64,000 bases of DNA from Deltaproteobacteria bacterium (GTDB lineage: Bacteria > Myxococcota_A > UBA796 > SXON01). Position 1 is the stretch's first letter, and each line of letters starts with the position of its first letter. Positions 31,888 to 40,078 of the stretch are shown here, piece after piece. The translations under genes were made by a program, and so were the position numbers. Below the pieces are notes generated by a model. It was not told the DNA's origin. It was given only the letters and a program-made list of their open reading frames with translations, and did no database searches. The stretch is from the NCBI GenBank assembly GCA_947445035.1, contig CANFCK010000001.1, forward strand, positions 300,044-364,043, written 5' to 3'.

Positions 31888-33434
31888 GGCGCACACGCGG
31901 CTTCGAGCACGTCGCACAGGGGCAGGAGCCGGTCGTGCAGCTCGTGATGCTCCGCGTCGTGATCCAGGCGCCAAGCCAAGGTCTCGTCGATGGTCCAGGC
32001 GTCGCCGGGGAGCCGAACCATGAGCCCAAGGTCGGCGGCCGTGTGCAGGAGTTCACGCCACCGCGGCGGCGCGAGGGTGGGGCACAACGTCCAACCTCGA
32101 GCGCGCGCGACCCGCGCAAGAACAAGCCCCCACGGACACTCACGCCGCTCTGGTGCCTCGATGATCACGGTGTTCCCGCGCATACGAATGCGAATCACCT
32201 TGCGACGGTGCAACATCCCCGCCGCCACCAGGAGCGCAAAGGCTGGGACCGCGCGCATCGCCCGAAGGCGCAGGCTCAGGGCGTCGGGGATGTTGCGCGG
32301 CGGCGTTTCGCCCGGCGAAAGGAGGCCCGCATGCACGCCGGTCCGGACGTCGAGCGGGCTGGGCGGCCGCACGCCCGCAGGGTTCTGCACCACCGAACGC
32401 CACTGTTTGTGCACCCAGGTGATGCCACCCGAGAGTTGGGCGAGGGTTTCCGGGAAGGCGAGGACGAGGCCCGGCTCGCCGAGGACATCGAGGAACGCCC
32501 CGCGCGTTGCCGGCAAGCTGCCGCCTCCTTCGCCCGCCGCTGGGACCGTTTCGAGCGCGCGACCGAACAACAGGCGCGGCAACGCGGTCGCGGCCGGCTC
32601 GGCGCCAAAGAGCCGTCGGGCCCACCGGGCACAGCGCCGGGCCTCAGACGCCGCGACCGGCGCCTGGGCCAACCACGCGCGAAAGTCAGGATCGGACAGG
32701 GCGATGGAGACGACACTTTCCGCCAGATCGGCGCGCGCGACCGCGCCGGGCGTCACGACAAGGTGGTCCCCTCGACGCTCGGCGTCGGCCCGCCGGACGG
32801 CCAAGGCGACGTAGCTGCCGAGGCCTGCGTTCTGTGCGCCCGCGCTGTCCATCAGCCCACGGAGCGTGTTCAGGCGCAGCTCGCCGTTCTCCATAAGCCC
32901 ACGAAGCACGATCGCGTACACGTCCAGGCTGTCGTCCCCCGGCTCCGGATCGTAGAGCAGCGGGCGCGACTCGATGGCGCCGGCAAAGCCCAGGGTCATC
33001 TGCTCGGCGGGGGGGACGCGAGGCTTCATCTTTCGGGCGGGCTCCGCAAGCCGCAGCATCGCGCGGGCATCCCGTCTGGCCGTGGGTTCCGAGGTGGACA
33101 CGCCCGCATCCAGGAGTGCCGCTGCGACCGTATCCACCGTGGGTAGCGGGCTTTGACCCAAGAGCGGGTGCGCGCTCAGCGCTGCGGCCAGCGCGCCGAG
33201 GCGGCGGGGGCCGGCGTACACCAGGGCGAGGCCGGCCTGGGTGAGCTGCGGTTCGAGGGGGTCGCGCAAGAGCCCGAGCCACGCGGCGTGGGACAGGTAG
33301 GTCCGCACGAGCCGCACTTCGAGGTCCAGAACCCGCGCGATCGAGGCCGGCCTCCGCACGCCGGCGCCGACGCTGTCGAGTATCCGGGCAAGCCGGCGCG
33401 GGTTTCCGAAGGCGGGCGGCGCGCGGGTCGGCAT
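31884..33434 (-). CDS. Unknown helical protein with N-terminal winged-helix-like region
   Basis: I do not recognise the family. The product is ~516 residues from ATG 33434 (ATG 33497 is in frame but overlaps the divergent promoter). Residues ~10-75 (RRLARILDSVGAG, ASIARVLDLEVRLVRTYLSHAA, WLGLLRD) read like a winged helix in which a recognition helix precedes a wing. The remainder is Leu/Ala-rich with a second wHTH-like part (LFGRALETVPAAGEGGG region) and a C-terminal stretch RKVIRIRMRGNTVIIEAP. There are no Walker, nuclease or metal motifs. Its divergent partner at 33527 and the operon downstream (GGCT-like, DUF255) are the only context. A DNA-binding regulator or partner subunit of the ATPase-like protein is one possibility. 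Confidence 0.55.
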   Translation of the reverse strand: MPTRAPPAFGNPRRLARILDSVGAGVRRPASIARVLDLEVRLVRTYLSHAAWLGLLRDPLEPQLTQAGLALVYAGPRRLGALAAALSAHPLLGQSPLPTVDTVAAALLDAGVSTSEPTARRDARAMLRLAEPARKMKPRVPPAEQMTLGFAGAIESRPLLYDPEPGDDSLDVYAIVLRGLMENGELRLNTLRGLMDSAGAQNAGLGSYVALAVRRADAERRGDHLVVTPGAVARADLAESVVSIALSDPDFRAWLAQAPVAASEARRCARWARRLFGAEPAATALPRLLFGRALETVPAAGEGGGSLPATRGAFLDVLGEPGLVLAFPETLAQLSGGITWVHKQWRSVVQNPAGVRPPSPLDVRTGVHAGLLSPGETPPRNIPDALSLRLRAMRAVPAFALLVAAGMLHRRKVIRIRMRGNTVIIEAPERRECPWGLVLARVARARGWTLCPTLAPPRWRELLHTAADLGLMVRLPGDAWTIDETLAWRLDHDAEHHELHDRLLPLCDVLEAACAP

Positions 33435-33490
33435 CCGGCCCGGACGTAGCCCGCCCGCCTTATCGGTGTGGGACAATCCTCCGTTGGCTA

Positions 33491-33519
33491 TTGACATGCC
33501 AAGAGTGGTCCGGTAGCCT
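33491..33519 (+). promoter_or_regulatory. Promoter with perfect -35 and 17-bp spacing, leaderless start
   Basis: TTGACA at 33491-33496 and TAGCCT at 33514-33519 are 17 bases apart. The GTG start at 33527 is 7 bases after the -10, where transcription would begin, so the mRNA should have no 5' leader. This is the best example of a pattern repeated across the window. Confidence 0.75.
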
Positions 33520-33526
33520 CGCCCTC

Positions 33527-34528
33527 GTGAACCGTACCGCCCGTCGCCTCGATGTCTGGCGCGCCCGTCAGGGCACCACCTTCGATCCCGAAACCGCGCA
33601 CGCCGAGTCCGCGATCCGCGCGCGCACGGCGCGTCGGGTCCGTGCCAACCTGCGCCGGTTGGATCCGGTTGCGATGCTTACACCTCGTTGGACGGCGCCC
33701 CAGGCCTTCCTCGAAGACATCGCCCTGGATCTCGCCGTCGGCGAACCCGCCGTTGGCTGTCGCACCGTGTCGTTCCGACCGCTCCTGGGCCGTGCCCCCG
33801 CCGAAGCGTGGAACTTCATCCTACGCGTGCTCTCCGACCTCGGCGGCACCGGCTGGCAGCAGCGTCCGCTGCCGATGGTCGTCGATCGGCGGGGTTTCTA
33901 CTGCGCGTCAGAACAGCTCCTCGACGAAGCGCACGAAGATTCGCCCTACCCCGTGGCGCTGCTCGGGCACTCCTGCGAGCACCTGCCTGTCGAGGTCCTG
34001 GAGGATCTCGCGCTCGTCTGGGCCCGGTATGCCGAACGCGCCCAGGGCGAACGGCGCTGCACCGTGCTCCTTGCGGGCTCGGTGGACACCCCGGCGCTCG
34101 ACGTCGGCGGTGCGGTCCGCGTGGACCTGTGCGACCTCGGTGAGGGCGAGGCGGCGGCGGCCCTGGTAATGCAGGTCGGCGCGATCCCGCCGCGGCTTTT
34201 GCAACGGGCTGCGCAGTTCTCGGGTGGGGTGCCGGCGATGGTCAGCGCGCTCGGACAGGGCGTCGCCCAAGGCGCGTTCCCCTCGCTTCCCGAAGACATG
34301 CTCCGTGCGATGGGCCCGGTCGCCGAAGACCTGCGCGCCGCCGTTCAGAGCGTGATGACCTCGCCAGAAGCGGCCGAGCGCCTCTACCAGCTGCTCCCCG
34401 GCGAGCCTTTGGTGGAGGAGCCCTCGGTCGATCGCGGGCTGATGATGGCGGGCCTGTTGCGACGCGCGCGCACCCTGGGTGAGCCGAAGGTCGAGCTGCG
34501 TACGCCGGCGGTTTTGGCGACGTTCTGA
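33527..34528 (+). CDS. AAA-like ATPase-fold protein lacking an obvious Walker A
   Basis: A 333-residue protein. After an Arg-rich N-terminus, FLEDIALDLAVGEP, TVSFRPLLGRAPAEAWNFIL, YPVALLGHSCEHLPVEVLED, CTVLLAGSVDTPA and FSGGVPAMVSALGQ follow in the order of strands and helices of an Orc1/STAND-type AAA ATPase: an upstream nucleotide region, a Walker-B-like ALLGH strand, a sensor strand LLAGS, and the lid GG-P. No G-x4-GK-S/T loop is present. It may be a non-hydrolysing relative. It is transcribed from a strong leaderless promoter, divergent to the unknown helical protein; the two may act together. Confidence 0.5.
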   Translation: MNRTARRLDVWRARQGTTFDPETAHAESAIRARTARRVRANLRRLDPVAMLTPRWTAPQAFLEDIALDLAVGEPAVGCRTVSFRPLLGRAPAEAWNFILRVLSDLGGTGWQQRPLPMVVDRRGFYCASEQLLDEAHEDSPYPVALLGHSCEHLPVEVLEDLALVWARYAERAQGERRCTVLLAGSVDTPALDVGGAVRVDLCDLGEGEAAAALVMQVGAIPPRLLQRAAQFSGGVPAMVSALGQGVAQGAFPSLPEDMLRAMGPVAEDLRAAVQSVMTSPEAAERLYQLLPGEPLVEEPSVDRGLMMAGLLRRARTLGEPKVELRTPAVLATF

Positions 34529-34589
34529 TATGAGTTGGGCTAGTCGGCGAACGGGGCGACCCATTCCCTGCCCACGTGGCGCCCGGGAC

Positions 34590-35081
34590 TCATCCTCCGG
34601 TTCGGTCGAGCCACAACGAGTCCCCCCGCCGAACCACCGGGAATGTCCGAAGCCCCGCGGTGGCCGGACCAACCAAAACAGCCCCGTCCTCCGCAAAGAC
34701 TGACCCGTGGCAGGGGCAGATGGCCGTGTCCGTCGCCGCATCCCAGTCAGTCTCACAGGCGCCGTGGCTGCAGATGCGCCACACGGCGACGTAGCAGTCC
34801 TCGGCGATCATCGCGATGACGACGTTGAGCAGATGCTCGGGCAGCACGACGTAGACGTACCCACCGACGGTGCGAAGCGCGGTGTAGTCGGCGAGGGCGA
34901 GCTCGACCCAGCCCGAGGTCGCCGCGCCGGTGTCAACGCAAGCCGACCCCTCCGTGTCGGTAGCGGTGTCGCGTTCTTGCGCCTCCGTCGCCGCCGCCCG
35001 CTCGAACGCCCCTCGCCGATCGCAGCCAGCGACCGCTGCGCACGCACCCGCGCAGGTGAGAAGCGCCCGCCGGGAGATCAC
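34590..35081 (-). CDS. Rieske [2Fe-2S] lipoprotein
   Basis: A 163-residue exported protein. The start VISRRALLTCAGACAAVAGC combines a twin-Arg pair with a lipobox. The Rieske cluster motifs are ICSHGAC (Cys, His) and CPCHGSVF (Cys, His), with the family Pro after the second box in GLRTFPVV. Two further Cys (CSHGAC and CPCH) can form the stabilising disulfide. It is shorter than bc1 Rieske subunits and lacks a neighbouring cytochrome b, so it is more likely a stand-alone electron carrier. GTG 35081 overlaps the upstream stop; it is the third gene of the operon behind the riboswitch-like leader. Confidence 0.85.
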   Translation of the reverse strand: MISRRALLTCAGACAAVAGCDRRGAFERAAATEAQERDTATDTEGSACVDTGAATSGWVELALADYTALRTVGGYVYVVLPEHLLNVVIAMIAEDCYVAVWRICSHGACETDWDAATDTAICPCHGSVFAEDGAVLVGPATAGLRTFPVVRRGDSLWLDRTGG

Positions 35082-35806
35082 CAAGCTTCGCCGTTGAGCA
35101 CCGCCATCGCATCCAGATCGAACCCTCCGCTGACCCCGTCGTAGCTGTTCGCACCGCTGTCGCGGACGCGGACAAAACGCGCCCGACTCACGCCGATGTC
35201 GGCAAGATCGAAGCGGTCGCCGCCAGCGACCTCGGGCTCGGTGGCGTCCACCCCGTTGGTCGAGTTCGCGTACACCAGGGCCACGCCGGCGCACCCGGGG
35301 TAGCCGCCCTCGGCGTCTTCGGCAGCGCAAGGCCACTCGGTCCACATGACGCCATCGTCGCTGACCGCGACCACGCCGGTCTCCGCCCATCCCGTGAAGG
35401 GATTCTCGAAGACCAGCAGGTCGGGACCAGCGCCATCGACGATGTCGAGGGCCCGGAAGCTCACGACGATGCTGCCGGCGTCGCCGAACGACAGGACATC
35501 GAGAGCGCCGCCGCCGTTGCCCGGGGCCTCGGGCGCCCCAAAGACCACGTCCGGGAACTTGTCCTGGCCGTAGCCGGCCCCCACCCCCGGCACATAGCTG
35601 ACCACGGCTTCCACGAAGGGCCACGGGTCGTAGCTGACCACGGGGACACCGGTGTCGGCGCTGTCGCCCGTGTCGGCGCTGTCGCCGGTTTCCCCGCTGT
35701 CCGCCGTGTCGGCGGCGTCTGCCGGCCCGGTGTCACCCAAGTCCGCGGGCGCCTTGGTGCCGGCCTCGTCAGCCGTGCAGCCGAAGAGGACGACCAGCGT
35801 GATCAC
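35078..35806 (-). CDS. Surface lipoprotein with Asp/Thr stalk and cell-surface beta domain
   Basis: A 242-residue lipoprotein (VITLVVLFGCTAD; Cys ~10). Residues ~20-55 form a DTADSGETGDSADTGDS stalk that would lift the domain off the membrane. The remaining ~185 residues are one beta-rich domain: GAGYGQDKFPDVVFG, LSFGDAGSIVVSF, IVDGAGPDLLVFENPF, GVVAVSDDGVMWTEW and a final FDLDAMAV. This set recurs in proteins named cell surface protein in marine and deltaproteobacterial genomes, whose ligand is not established. GTG 35806 overlaps the stop of the preceding repeat lipoprotein. Riboswitch-like control of this operon makes a cofactor-binding role worth testing. Confidence 0.75.
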   Translation of the reverse strand: MITLVVLFGCTADEAGTKAPADLGDTGPADAADTADSGETGDSADTGDSADTGVPVVSYDPWPFVEAVVSYVPGVGAGYGQDKFPDVVFGAPEAPGNGGGALDVLSFGDAGSIVVSFRALDIVDGAGPDLLVFENPFTGWAETGVVAVSDDGVMWTEWPCAAEDAEGGYPGCAGVALVYANSTNGVDATEPEVAGGDRFDLADIGVSRARFVRVRDSGANSYDGVSGGFDLDAMAVLNGEAW

Positions 35807-37002
35807 GGCGCTGCCATCGAGGTCCAGGAGAAGCCGCCGCATCCGGAGGTGGCGGGGTCGGTCGCATCGGCCGCCGGCGTCGCGAGGGCGTCGGCTTCGG
35901 TGACCGCGGCGTAGGCGGTCTGGCAGTACCAGAGGGTGCCGCCCGAGTCCCACGTCCAGTCGAAGCGGCTCCACAGGCTGGGAGACCACGCGTTGGTTTC
36001 GGCGTTCTGCGCGATCAACCACCCGTCGACGTCAGTCGCCTGGCTGATGTCGTAGCGCGAGGTCCCGTTGGTCCAGGCGAAGGCGTTGATGCTGTGCGTG
36101 CCACCCGAGTTGTCCGCCCACTCCCCGTTGATCGAGAGCATCGAGCGCAGCTCCGTCCAGGAGAATCCACCGCAGCCGCCGGCAAGATCGCCATCGTCAG
36201 CACGGGGCGTGGCCAGCGCGTCGGCTTCGCTGGCGGCGGCGTAGGCGGTCTGGCAGTAGTAGATCGAACCCGCGTCGCCCACGGTCCAGTCGAACCGGCT
36301 CCACAGGTCGGGATTATAGCTGTTGTCAGCCCCATTCTGCGCGATGAGTCGGTACTGGGAAGGCTCGTTGTCGGTGATCGCGAAGCGGTCGCCCCACGAC
36401 TGCCAGGTGAATGCGTCGATCCAGTGGGTGCCGCCCCAGGAGTCGTCCCAGCCGTCGGTGAGCACGAACGGGGCGCGCAGCACGGACCACGAGAAGCCCC
36501 CGCATCCCGTGGACGGTGACGAGAGGTCGGCCGCGGGCGTCGCGAGGGCAGCAGCCTCCGTGGCGGCGTCGTACGCAGTCTGGCAGTAGAGCAGCTCGCC
36601 GCCGGCCCAGCCCCAGTCAAAGCGGCTCCACAGGCCGGGGTTCCAATCGTTGTCGGCGCCGTTCTCGGCGATGGCGTGGCCGAGCGCGTTGTCGTACTGC
36701 GTGATCTCGTAGCTGGAGCCCATCGAGAGCCAAGCCTCGTTGCTGACCGCGTGGGCGCTGCCCCAGTTGTCCACCCAGTCGCCCAAGACGGCGATGTCGG
36801 CTTGGGTTCCGGTGTCTTCACCGGTGTCGGTGTCTTCACCGGTGTCGGTGTCTTCACCGGTGTCGGTGTCCTCACCGGTGTCGGTGTCCTCGCCGGTGTC
36901 GGTGTCCTCGCCGGTGTCGGCGGTGTCGGCGGTGTCGGTCCCGCACGCGGCGAGGAACGCAAGCAGAATGCTGGTCGAAGAGACAGGGAAAAGGCGGATC
37001 AT
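35803..37002 (-). CDS. Lipoprotein with Asp/Thr stalk and three tandem ~110-residue repeats
   Basis: A 399-residue lipoprotein (SILLAFLAACGTD; Cys 20). Residues 21-67 are a pure EDTDTG stalk. Three related domains follow (~70-180, 181-290, 291-399). Each begins with a W-D.S/W-G..H strand, contains NPGLWSRFDW or its variants NPDLWSRFDW and SPSLWSRFDW, a YCQTAYAA segment and a CGGFSW end. The two Cys per repeat probably form a disulfide, and the many Trp suggest an aromatic binding face. I know no family for it. It is the first gene after the riboswitch-like leader (leader 3' end ~90 bases upstream), so it is a candidate surface binder for the ligand sensed there. Confidence 0.7.
   Translation of the reverse strand: MIRLFPVSSTSILLAFLAACGTDTADTADTGEDTDTGEDTDTGEDTDTGEDTDTGEDTDTGEDTGTQADIAVLGDWVDNWGSAHAVSNEAWLSMGSSYEITQYDNALGHAIAENGADNDWNPGLWSRFDWGWAGGELLYCQTAYDAATEAAALATPAADLSSPSTGCGGFSWSVLRAPFVLTDGWDDSWGGTHWIDAFTWQSWGDRFAITDNEPSQYRLIAQNGADNSYNPDLWSRFDWTVGDAGSIYYCQTAYAAASEADALATPRADDGDLAGGCGGFSWTELRSMLSINGEWADNSGGTHSINAFAWTNGTSRYDISQATDVDGWLIAQNAETNAWSPSLWSRFDWTWDSGGTLWYCQTAYAAVTEADALATPAADATDPATSGCGGFSWTSMAAP
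36817..36918 (-). repeat. 18-bp tandem array coding the EDTDTG stalk
   Basis: About six copies of an 18-bp unit (GGTGTCGGTGTC[TC]TC[AG]CC on the + strand) with only TC/CC and AG third-position changes. The array encodes an acidic EDTDTG spacer. The unit is a multiple of three, so length changes would not break the frame. Confidence 0.85.
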
Positions 37003-37059
37003 CAGAAACTCCACCCCGCATTCTGTTGACGGGGGGAGAGCCGAGACCACCTCGTATCT

Positions 37060-37090
37060 CCACCCATCCCTGGACCGGGGATGTGGGTGG
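37060..37090 (-). promoter_or_regulatory. Expression-platform hairpin between leader aptamer and start codon
   Basis: On the - strand CCACCCACATCCC pairs with GGGATGGGTGG around a 7-base loop (about 11 bp with a small bulge). It lies between the aptamer-like region and the ATG at 37002 and is not followed by a T tract, so it is more likely a translational or alternative-pairing switch than an intrinsic terminator. Confidence 0.5.
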
Positions 37091-37094
37091 TGAA

Positions 37095-37210
37095 ACGTCG
37101 TGTGAGCTGGCCCGACTCGCTGAATTCCTTGAGAGAACGCAGCTTACGGTGGCGGCACCGTGCCGGAATTTCACCGGCTTCCACTCTCAGGCCCGAGCGG
37201 GCCTGCACGT
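37095..37210 (-). ncRNA. Cobalamin-riboswitch-like leader RNA
   Basis: Read on the - strand the leader contains a 7-bp hairpin (CAGGCCC/GGGCCTG, 37188-37205), then GTGGAAGCCGGTGAAATTCC, whose GCCGG/CCGGC stem (37162-37178) has the conserved GGTGAAA..CC form of cobalamin-riboswitch P4. Next is ACGGTG-CCGC-CACCGT (37146-37161), equal to P5 with its CCGCCACxGT loop, then AAGCTG..CAGC (37119-37143) as a P6-like arm, and GAGTCGGGCC, where the class has AGTC/AGCC.GGA..CC. The P7-P9 arms with GGGAAGGC are missing, so it would be a compact variant. The remaining part of the 37003-37321 gap holds another 8-bp GAGA-tetraloop hairpin (37214-37233) and no gene. I am fairly confident it is a structured riboswitch-type element, less so of the ligand. 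Confidence 0.6.
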
Positions 37211-37321
37211 CGCGCCCGGTCTCCCGAGCGCCAGTTGCGTACCACGCCGACCATGGCTGTGCCAGCGGTCCGCGCGCCGTTCGGTGGCGTGACGTACGGA
37301 CCCGAAGCGGCGGGCCGTCCC

Positions 37322-39646
37322 CTACCGCCCTACGATCTCCACCCCGCCCACCGCCAACCACCCTGCGCCCCCGGTTCGCGGCGCATCGCGACCGCCCAAG
37401 TGCTTCCAGTCCAGGGAGACGCTGGCCGGACCGAGCGGGAAGTCGGGTGGCACCTTGATCCGCACCGAGTCGGGGATCCCCTTTCCCGGCTCCCAGCGCC
37501 AGGTCGGGAGTTGGCCGTCGACCGGAAACCAGACGTCCTCCACGACGCCTGCGCTCCCACCGGCCGCGCTCCGCAGTTGGGTGCGCACCTCCCACCCCTC
37601 GCGAATGGCCACATCCGCGCGCCACGTACACCGCAACCACCCCGACGCGCCTTGGGTGATCGTGCTTGCCTCCATCGCGCAGTCCAACATCGACACCTGG
37701 TCTTCCCAGGTCGCGACAGGCGCTCGCGAATCCGGTTGCGGTAGCGCGGTCAGCCAGCGTTCCCGCAGCGCTGCGAAGCGCCCCTGGACGCGGCTGCGCC
37801 AATCTCGGGCGTCCGTGCGCCACGCATCGAGCTTGACCGGGTCCGTCGCCGCCACGAGGTTCTGCCGCTCCTCCGGGTCCGCGGCCAGGTCGAAGAGCTG
37901 CCCGCCACGCTCGCGGTAGTGATCGATGTACTTGGTGGTTCCCTCCCGGCGGGCGAGACACCGGTGGGAGCGCCAGCACGAGTGGTACAACACGCGGTCC
38001 ACCGGCGGTCCCAGCGCATTCTGACCGTCGAGGTGGCCACCGGCGATGTCGATGCCGGCGATGTCCAGAAGCGTCGGCATCAGGTCGATCTGTTGCCAGT
38101 TTCCCTCGATCCACCCTTTCCGGTCGCCAAGTGGCTTGCCCCAGAGCACCCCGGGAATGTGCATTCCTTCTTCCCAGATGAGCAGGTCGTGCTGGTAGCG
38201 ACCGTGCTCGCCGAAGCCTTCGCCATGGTCGCCGAGAATGAGGAAAACCGTGTTGTCGAGCAGTCCGCGCTTGCGGTAGCCCTCGACCAGCTGGCCCAGG
38301 AAGGCGTCGACATAGCCGACGGCGTTGAGGTGCTTGGTCTTGCGCGGCGGGGTGTCGCCGAAGTCGCGCGTGTTCCAATGGGTCGGGGTACCGTAGCCAT
38401 GATGGGAGGTGAGCGTCAGATAGACCGCTAGAAAGGGACTCTCCGAGGGCTTGGCCGACCAGTCCAGGCCCGGGGGCAACATCGCGAGGTCCTCGAGACC
38501 GAAATAGTTGATGGCCTGGAAGCCGTCAGGCAATGCGTCGCGACCCAGCAGTGTTTCAAAGCGCAGGTTGTGGATGAGCCGGTACCGATCTTCGAAGTCC
38601 TCCTGGGCGGACTGGAAGAACGCGGTGCGCCACCCATGGGCCCGGAGAAGTTCGGGAAGGCAACGCCCCGGCAGCCCGCCAGGCTGGGCCTCGGTGACCG
38701 CCGTCCCCAGTCGGGGCCACGTCCCGCAGAGCGACGCGACCAGCGCCTTGGAGGTGTGGGGAACAACCGCGAAAAGCGAACGAAACGCCAGCCCCTCGGT
38801 CGCGAGCCGTGCGAGGTTTGGCGTTGTCGGGAGTGTGGGGTCGTGGACCGTGGTCCGAGCCGCCCCGATCGACTCCAGGAACACGATGACCACGTTGGGG
38901 CGGGTGCTGTCGGCACGAACAGTGGTGACGACCGGATCGAGTTCCCCTGGCGCGGGCGGAATCTCCCGATCGCCCCGGCGTTCGATCGCGTCCAGGTACA
39001 GGTGCTCGAACAAGGAGTTCTGAAGCGACCGCACCTCGGCGATGGCCTTGGGCCGCCGATTGATCTGCTCGTGCCACAGGTAGGGCGCCAGAAGCAGAAA
39101 CCCAGCGAGGCGTGTCATCTTGACCTGCGACGGTGGATTCCAGAAAAGCGGAAGGCCGCCGAGCACCGCGGCGCACGCGATCACCGCGGCGTGTCCGGCG
39201 TGGAACTCAGACGAGAGCACCGGCCAGAACATCGCGAAGTCGCGCCAGATCACCTCCAAAGCGTCCCAGTCCACCCGGGAGCCGGAGATGGAAAAGTAGA
39301 GGAGGTCGATCGACGAAAACACGAAGTACGTCGCCACGAAGGCGTGCAACAGGCAGCGTAGGCCCCTGGCCACGGATGAGCGCCAACCCTCGCCCCGGGG
39401 GTCCAACCACGAGAGTCCCAGCACGCATGCAAAGGTGAAGAGCCCCCACGCCTCGGCGTCCCCGATGTTGACCTCGTACAGGTCCTCGAAGCGCGGCTCC
39501 GGGAGCTCGACCCAGGTGACGTACGTCCGTTGCGCGGCCAACAACGCCCAAGGAACAAGGTTTCCCCACAGAACCGGCCGAAAGTGCCGCCCGGGGAAGG
39601 TCAGTAGCTGAAGGAAGAAGCGTCGTAAGCGGGCCACGGCTATCAT
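37322..39646 (-). CDS. LtaS-like sulfatase-fold membrane phosphotransferase
   Basis: A 774-residue protein: about five transmembrane helices in the first ~210 residues, then an extracytoplasmic alkaline-phosphatase/sulfatase domain. PNVVIVFLESIGA is the first metal site; AVVPHTSKALVASLCG carries Thr (~302) at the nucleophile position, as in lipoteichoic-acid synthases and phosphoethanolamine transferases rather than the Cys/Ser of true sulfatases; ILGDHGEGFGEHG is the second metal site. The C-terminal ~130 residues form an extra beta domain. It probably transfers a phosphoglycerol or phosphoethanolamine group onto an envelope glycan. GTG a few codons into the gene is an alternative start. Confidence 0.8.
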   Translation of the reverse strand: MIAVARLRRFFLQLLTFPGRHFRPVLWGNLVPWALLAAQRTYVTWVELPEPRFEDLYEVNIGDAEAWGLFTFACVLGLSWLDPRGEGWRSSVARGLRCLLHAFVATYFVFSSIDLLYFSISGSRVDWDALEVIWRDFAMFWPVLSSEFHAGHAAVIACAAVLGGLPLFWNPPSQVKMTRLAGFLLLAPYLWHEQINRRPKAIAEVRSLQNSLFEHLYLDAIERRGDREIPPAPGELDPVVTTVRADSTRPNVVIVFLESIGAARTTVHDPTLPTTPNLARLATEGLAFRSLFAVVPHTSKALVASLCGTWPRLGTAVTEAQPGGLPGRCLPELLRAHGWRTAFFQSAQEDFEDRYRLIHNLRFETLLGRDALPDGFQAINYFGLEDLAMLPPGLDWSAKPSESPFLAVYLTLTSHHGYGTPTHWNTRDFGDTPPRKTKHLNAVGYVDAFLGQLVEGYRKRGLLDNTVFLILGDHGEGFGEHGRYQHDLLIWEEGMHIPGVLWGKPLGDRKGWIEGNWQQIDLMPTLLDIAGIDIAGGHLDGQNALGPPVDRVLYHSCWRSHRCLARREGTTKYIDHYRERGGQLFDLAADPEERQNLVAATDPVKLDAWRTDARDWRSRVQGRFAALRERWLTALPQPDSRAPVATWEDQVSMLDCAMEASTITQGASGWLRCTWRADVAIREGWEVRTQLRSAAGGSAGVVEDVWFPVDGQLPTWRWEPGKGIPDSVRIKVPPDFPLGPASVSLDWKHLGGRDAPRTGGAGWLAVGGVEIVGR

Positions 39647-39658
39647 CTATCGGGGCAA

Positions 39659-40078
39659 CTACCGGCTCGTCAGGCCCGACACCAGCCGTCCGAGGTCTTT
39701 TCGCGTGAGCGTGAACGGCACCTGCTCCCGCCCCGCCGGCGCTACCCGCCACCGCCGCAGCTCGGCCTCGTCGCCCCCCGTGCGCACCTCGTAGAACTCG
39801 CGGTCGGACGCGTCGACGGGGCTGCGCAAGACCGCCCCCCCGAGGGTCGGCGCGTGCTCGGAAACGGCGAAGGGGAGTCCGAGGCACCGCCCCACCGCCT
39901 CCGGAAGTGCAGCAACCGCCTCGTCCAAGGACCGTCCGGCCACCGTCACCCGAAGGCTCCGCAAGGACACGCCAAGGCGATCGGCATCGACCACACTCGC
40001 GGCGACCTGGCCATCCGGATGCGCGACCGCCAACGTACCCGGTCGCAGCTTCTGGTCCAGTTCCTCGGCGAGGTTCAT
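39659..40078 (-). CDS. Unknown 139-residue protein coupled to spoVR
   Basis: I know no family for it. MNLAEELDQKLRPGTLAVAH begins the product; the sequence alternates strands and helices, contains two short Cys-poor motifs (GRCLGLPFAVSE and DREFYEVRTGGDEAELRRW), and has no signal peptide or membrane segment. ATG 40078 overlaps the SpoVR stop (ATGA), so it is the fourth gene of the PrkA-YeaH-SpoVR operon and is most likely translated with it. Such tight coupling suggests a functional partner. Confidence 0.6.
   Translation of the reverse strand: MNLAEELDQKLRPGTLAVAHPDGQVAASVVDADRLGVSLRSLRVTVAGRSLDEAVAALPEAVGRCLGLPFAVSEHAPTLGGAVLRSPVDASDREFYEVRTGGDEAELRRWRVAPAGREQVPFTLTRKDLGRLVSGLTSR

Noticed and set aside
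36817-36918. Short regular repeats suggesting a CRISPR array
   Set aside because: Units are 18 bp without spacers and are in-frame coding repeats of a lipoprotein stalk.
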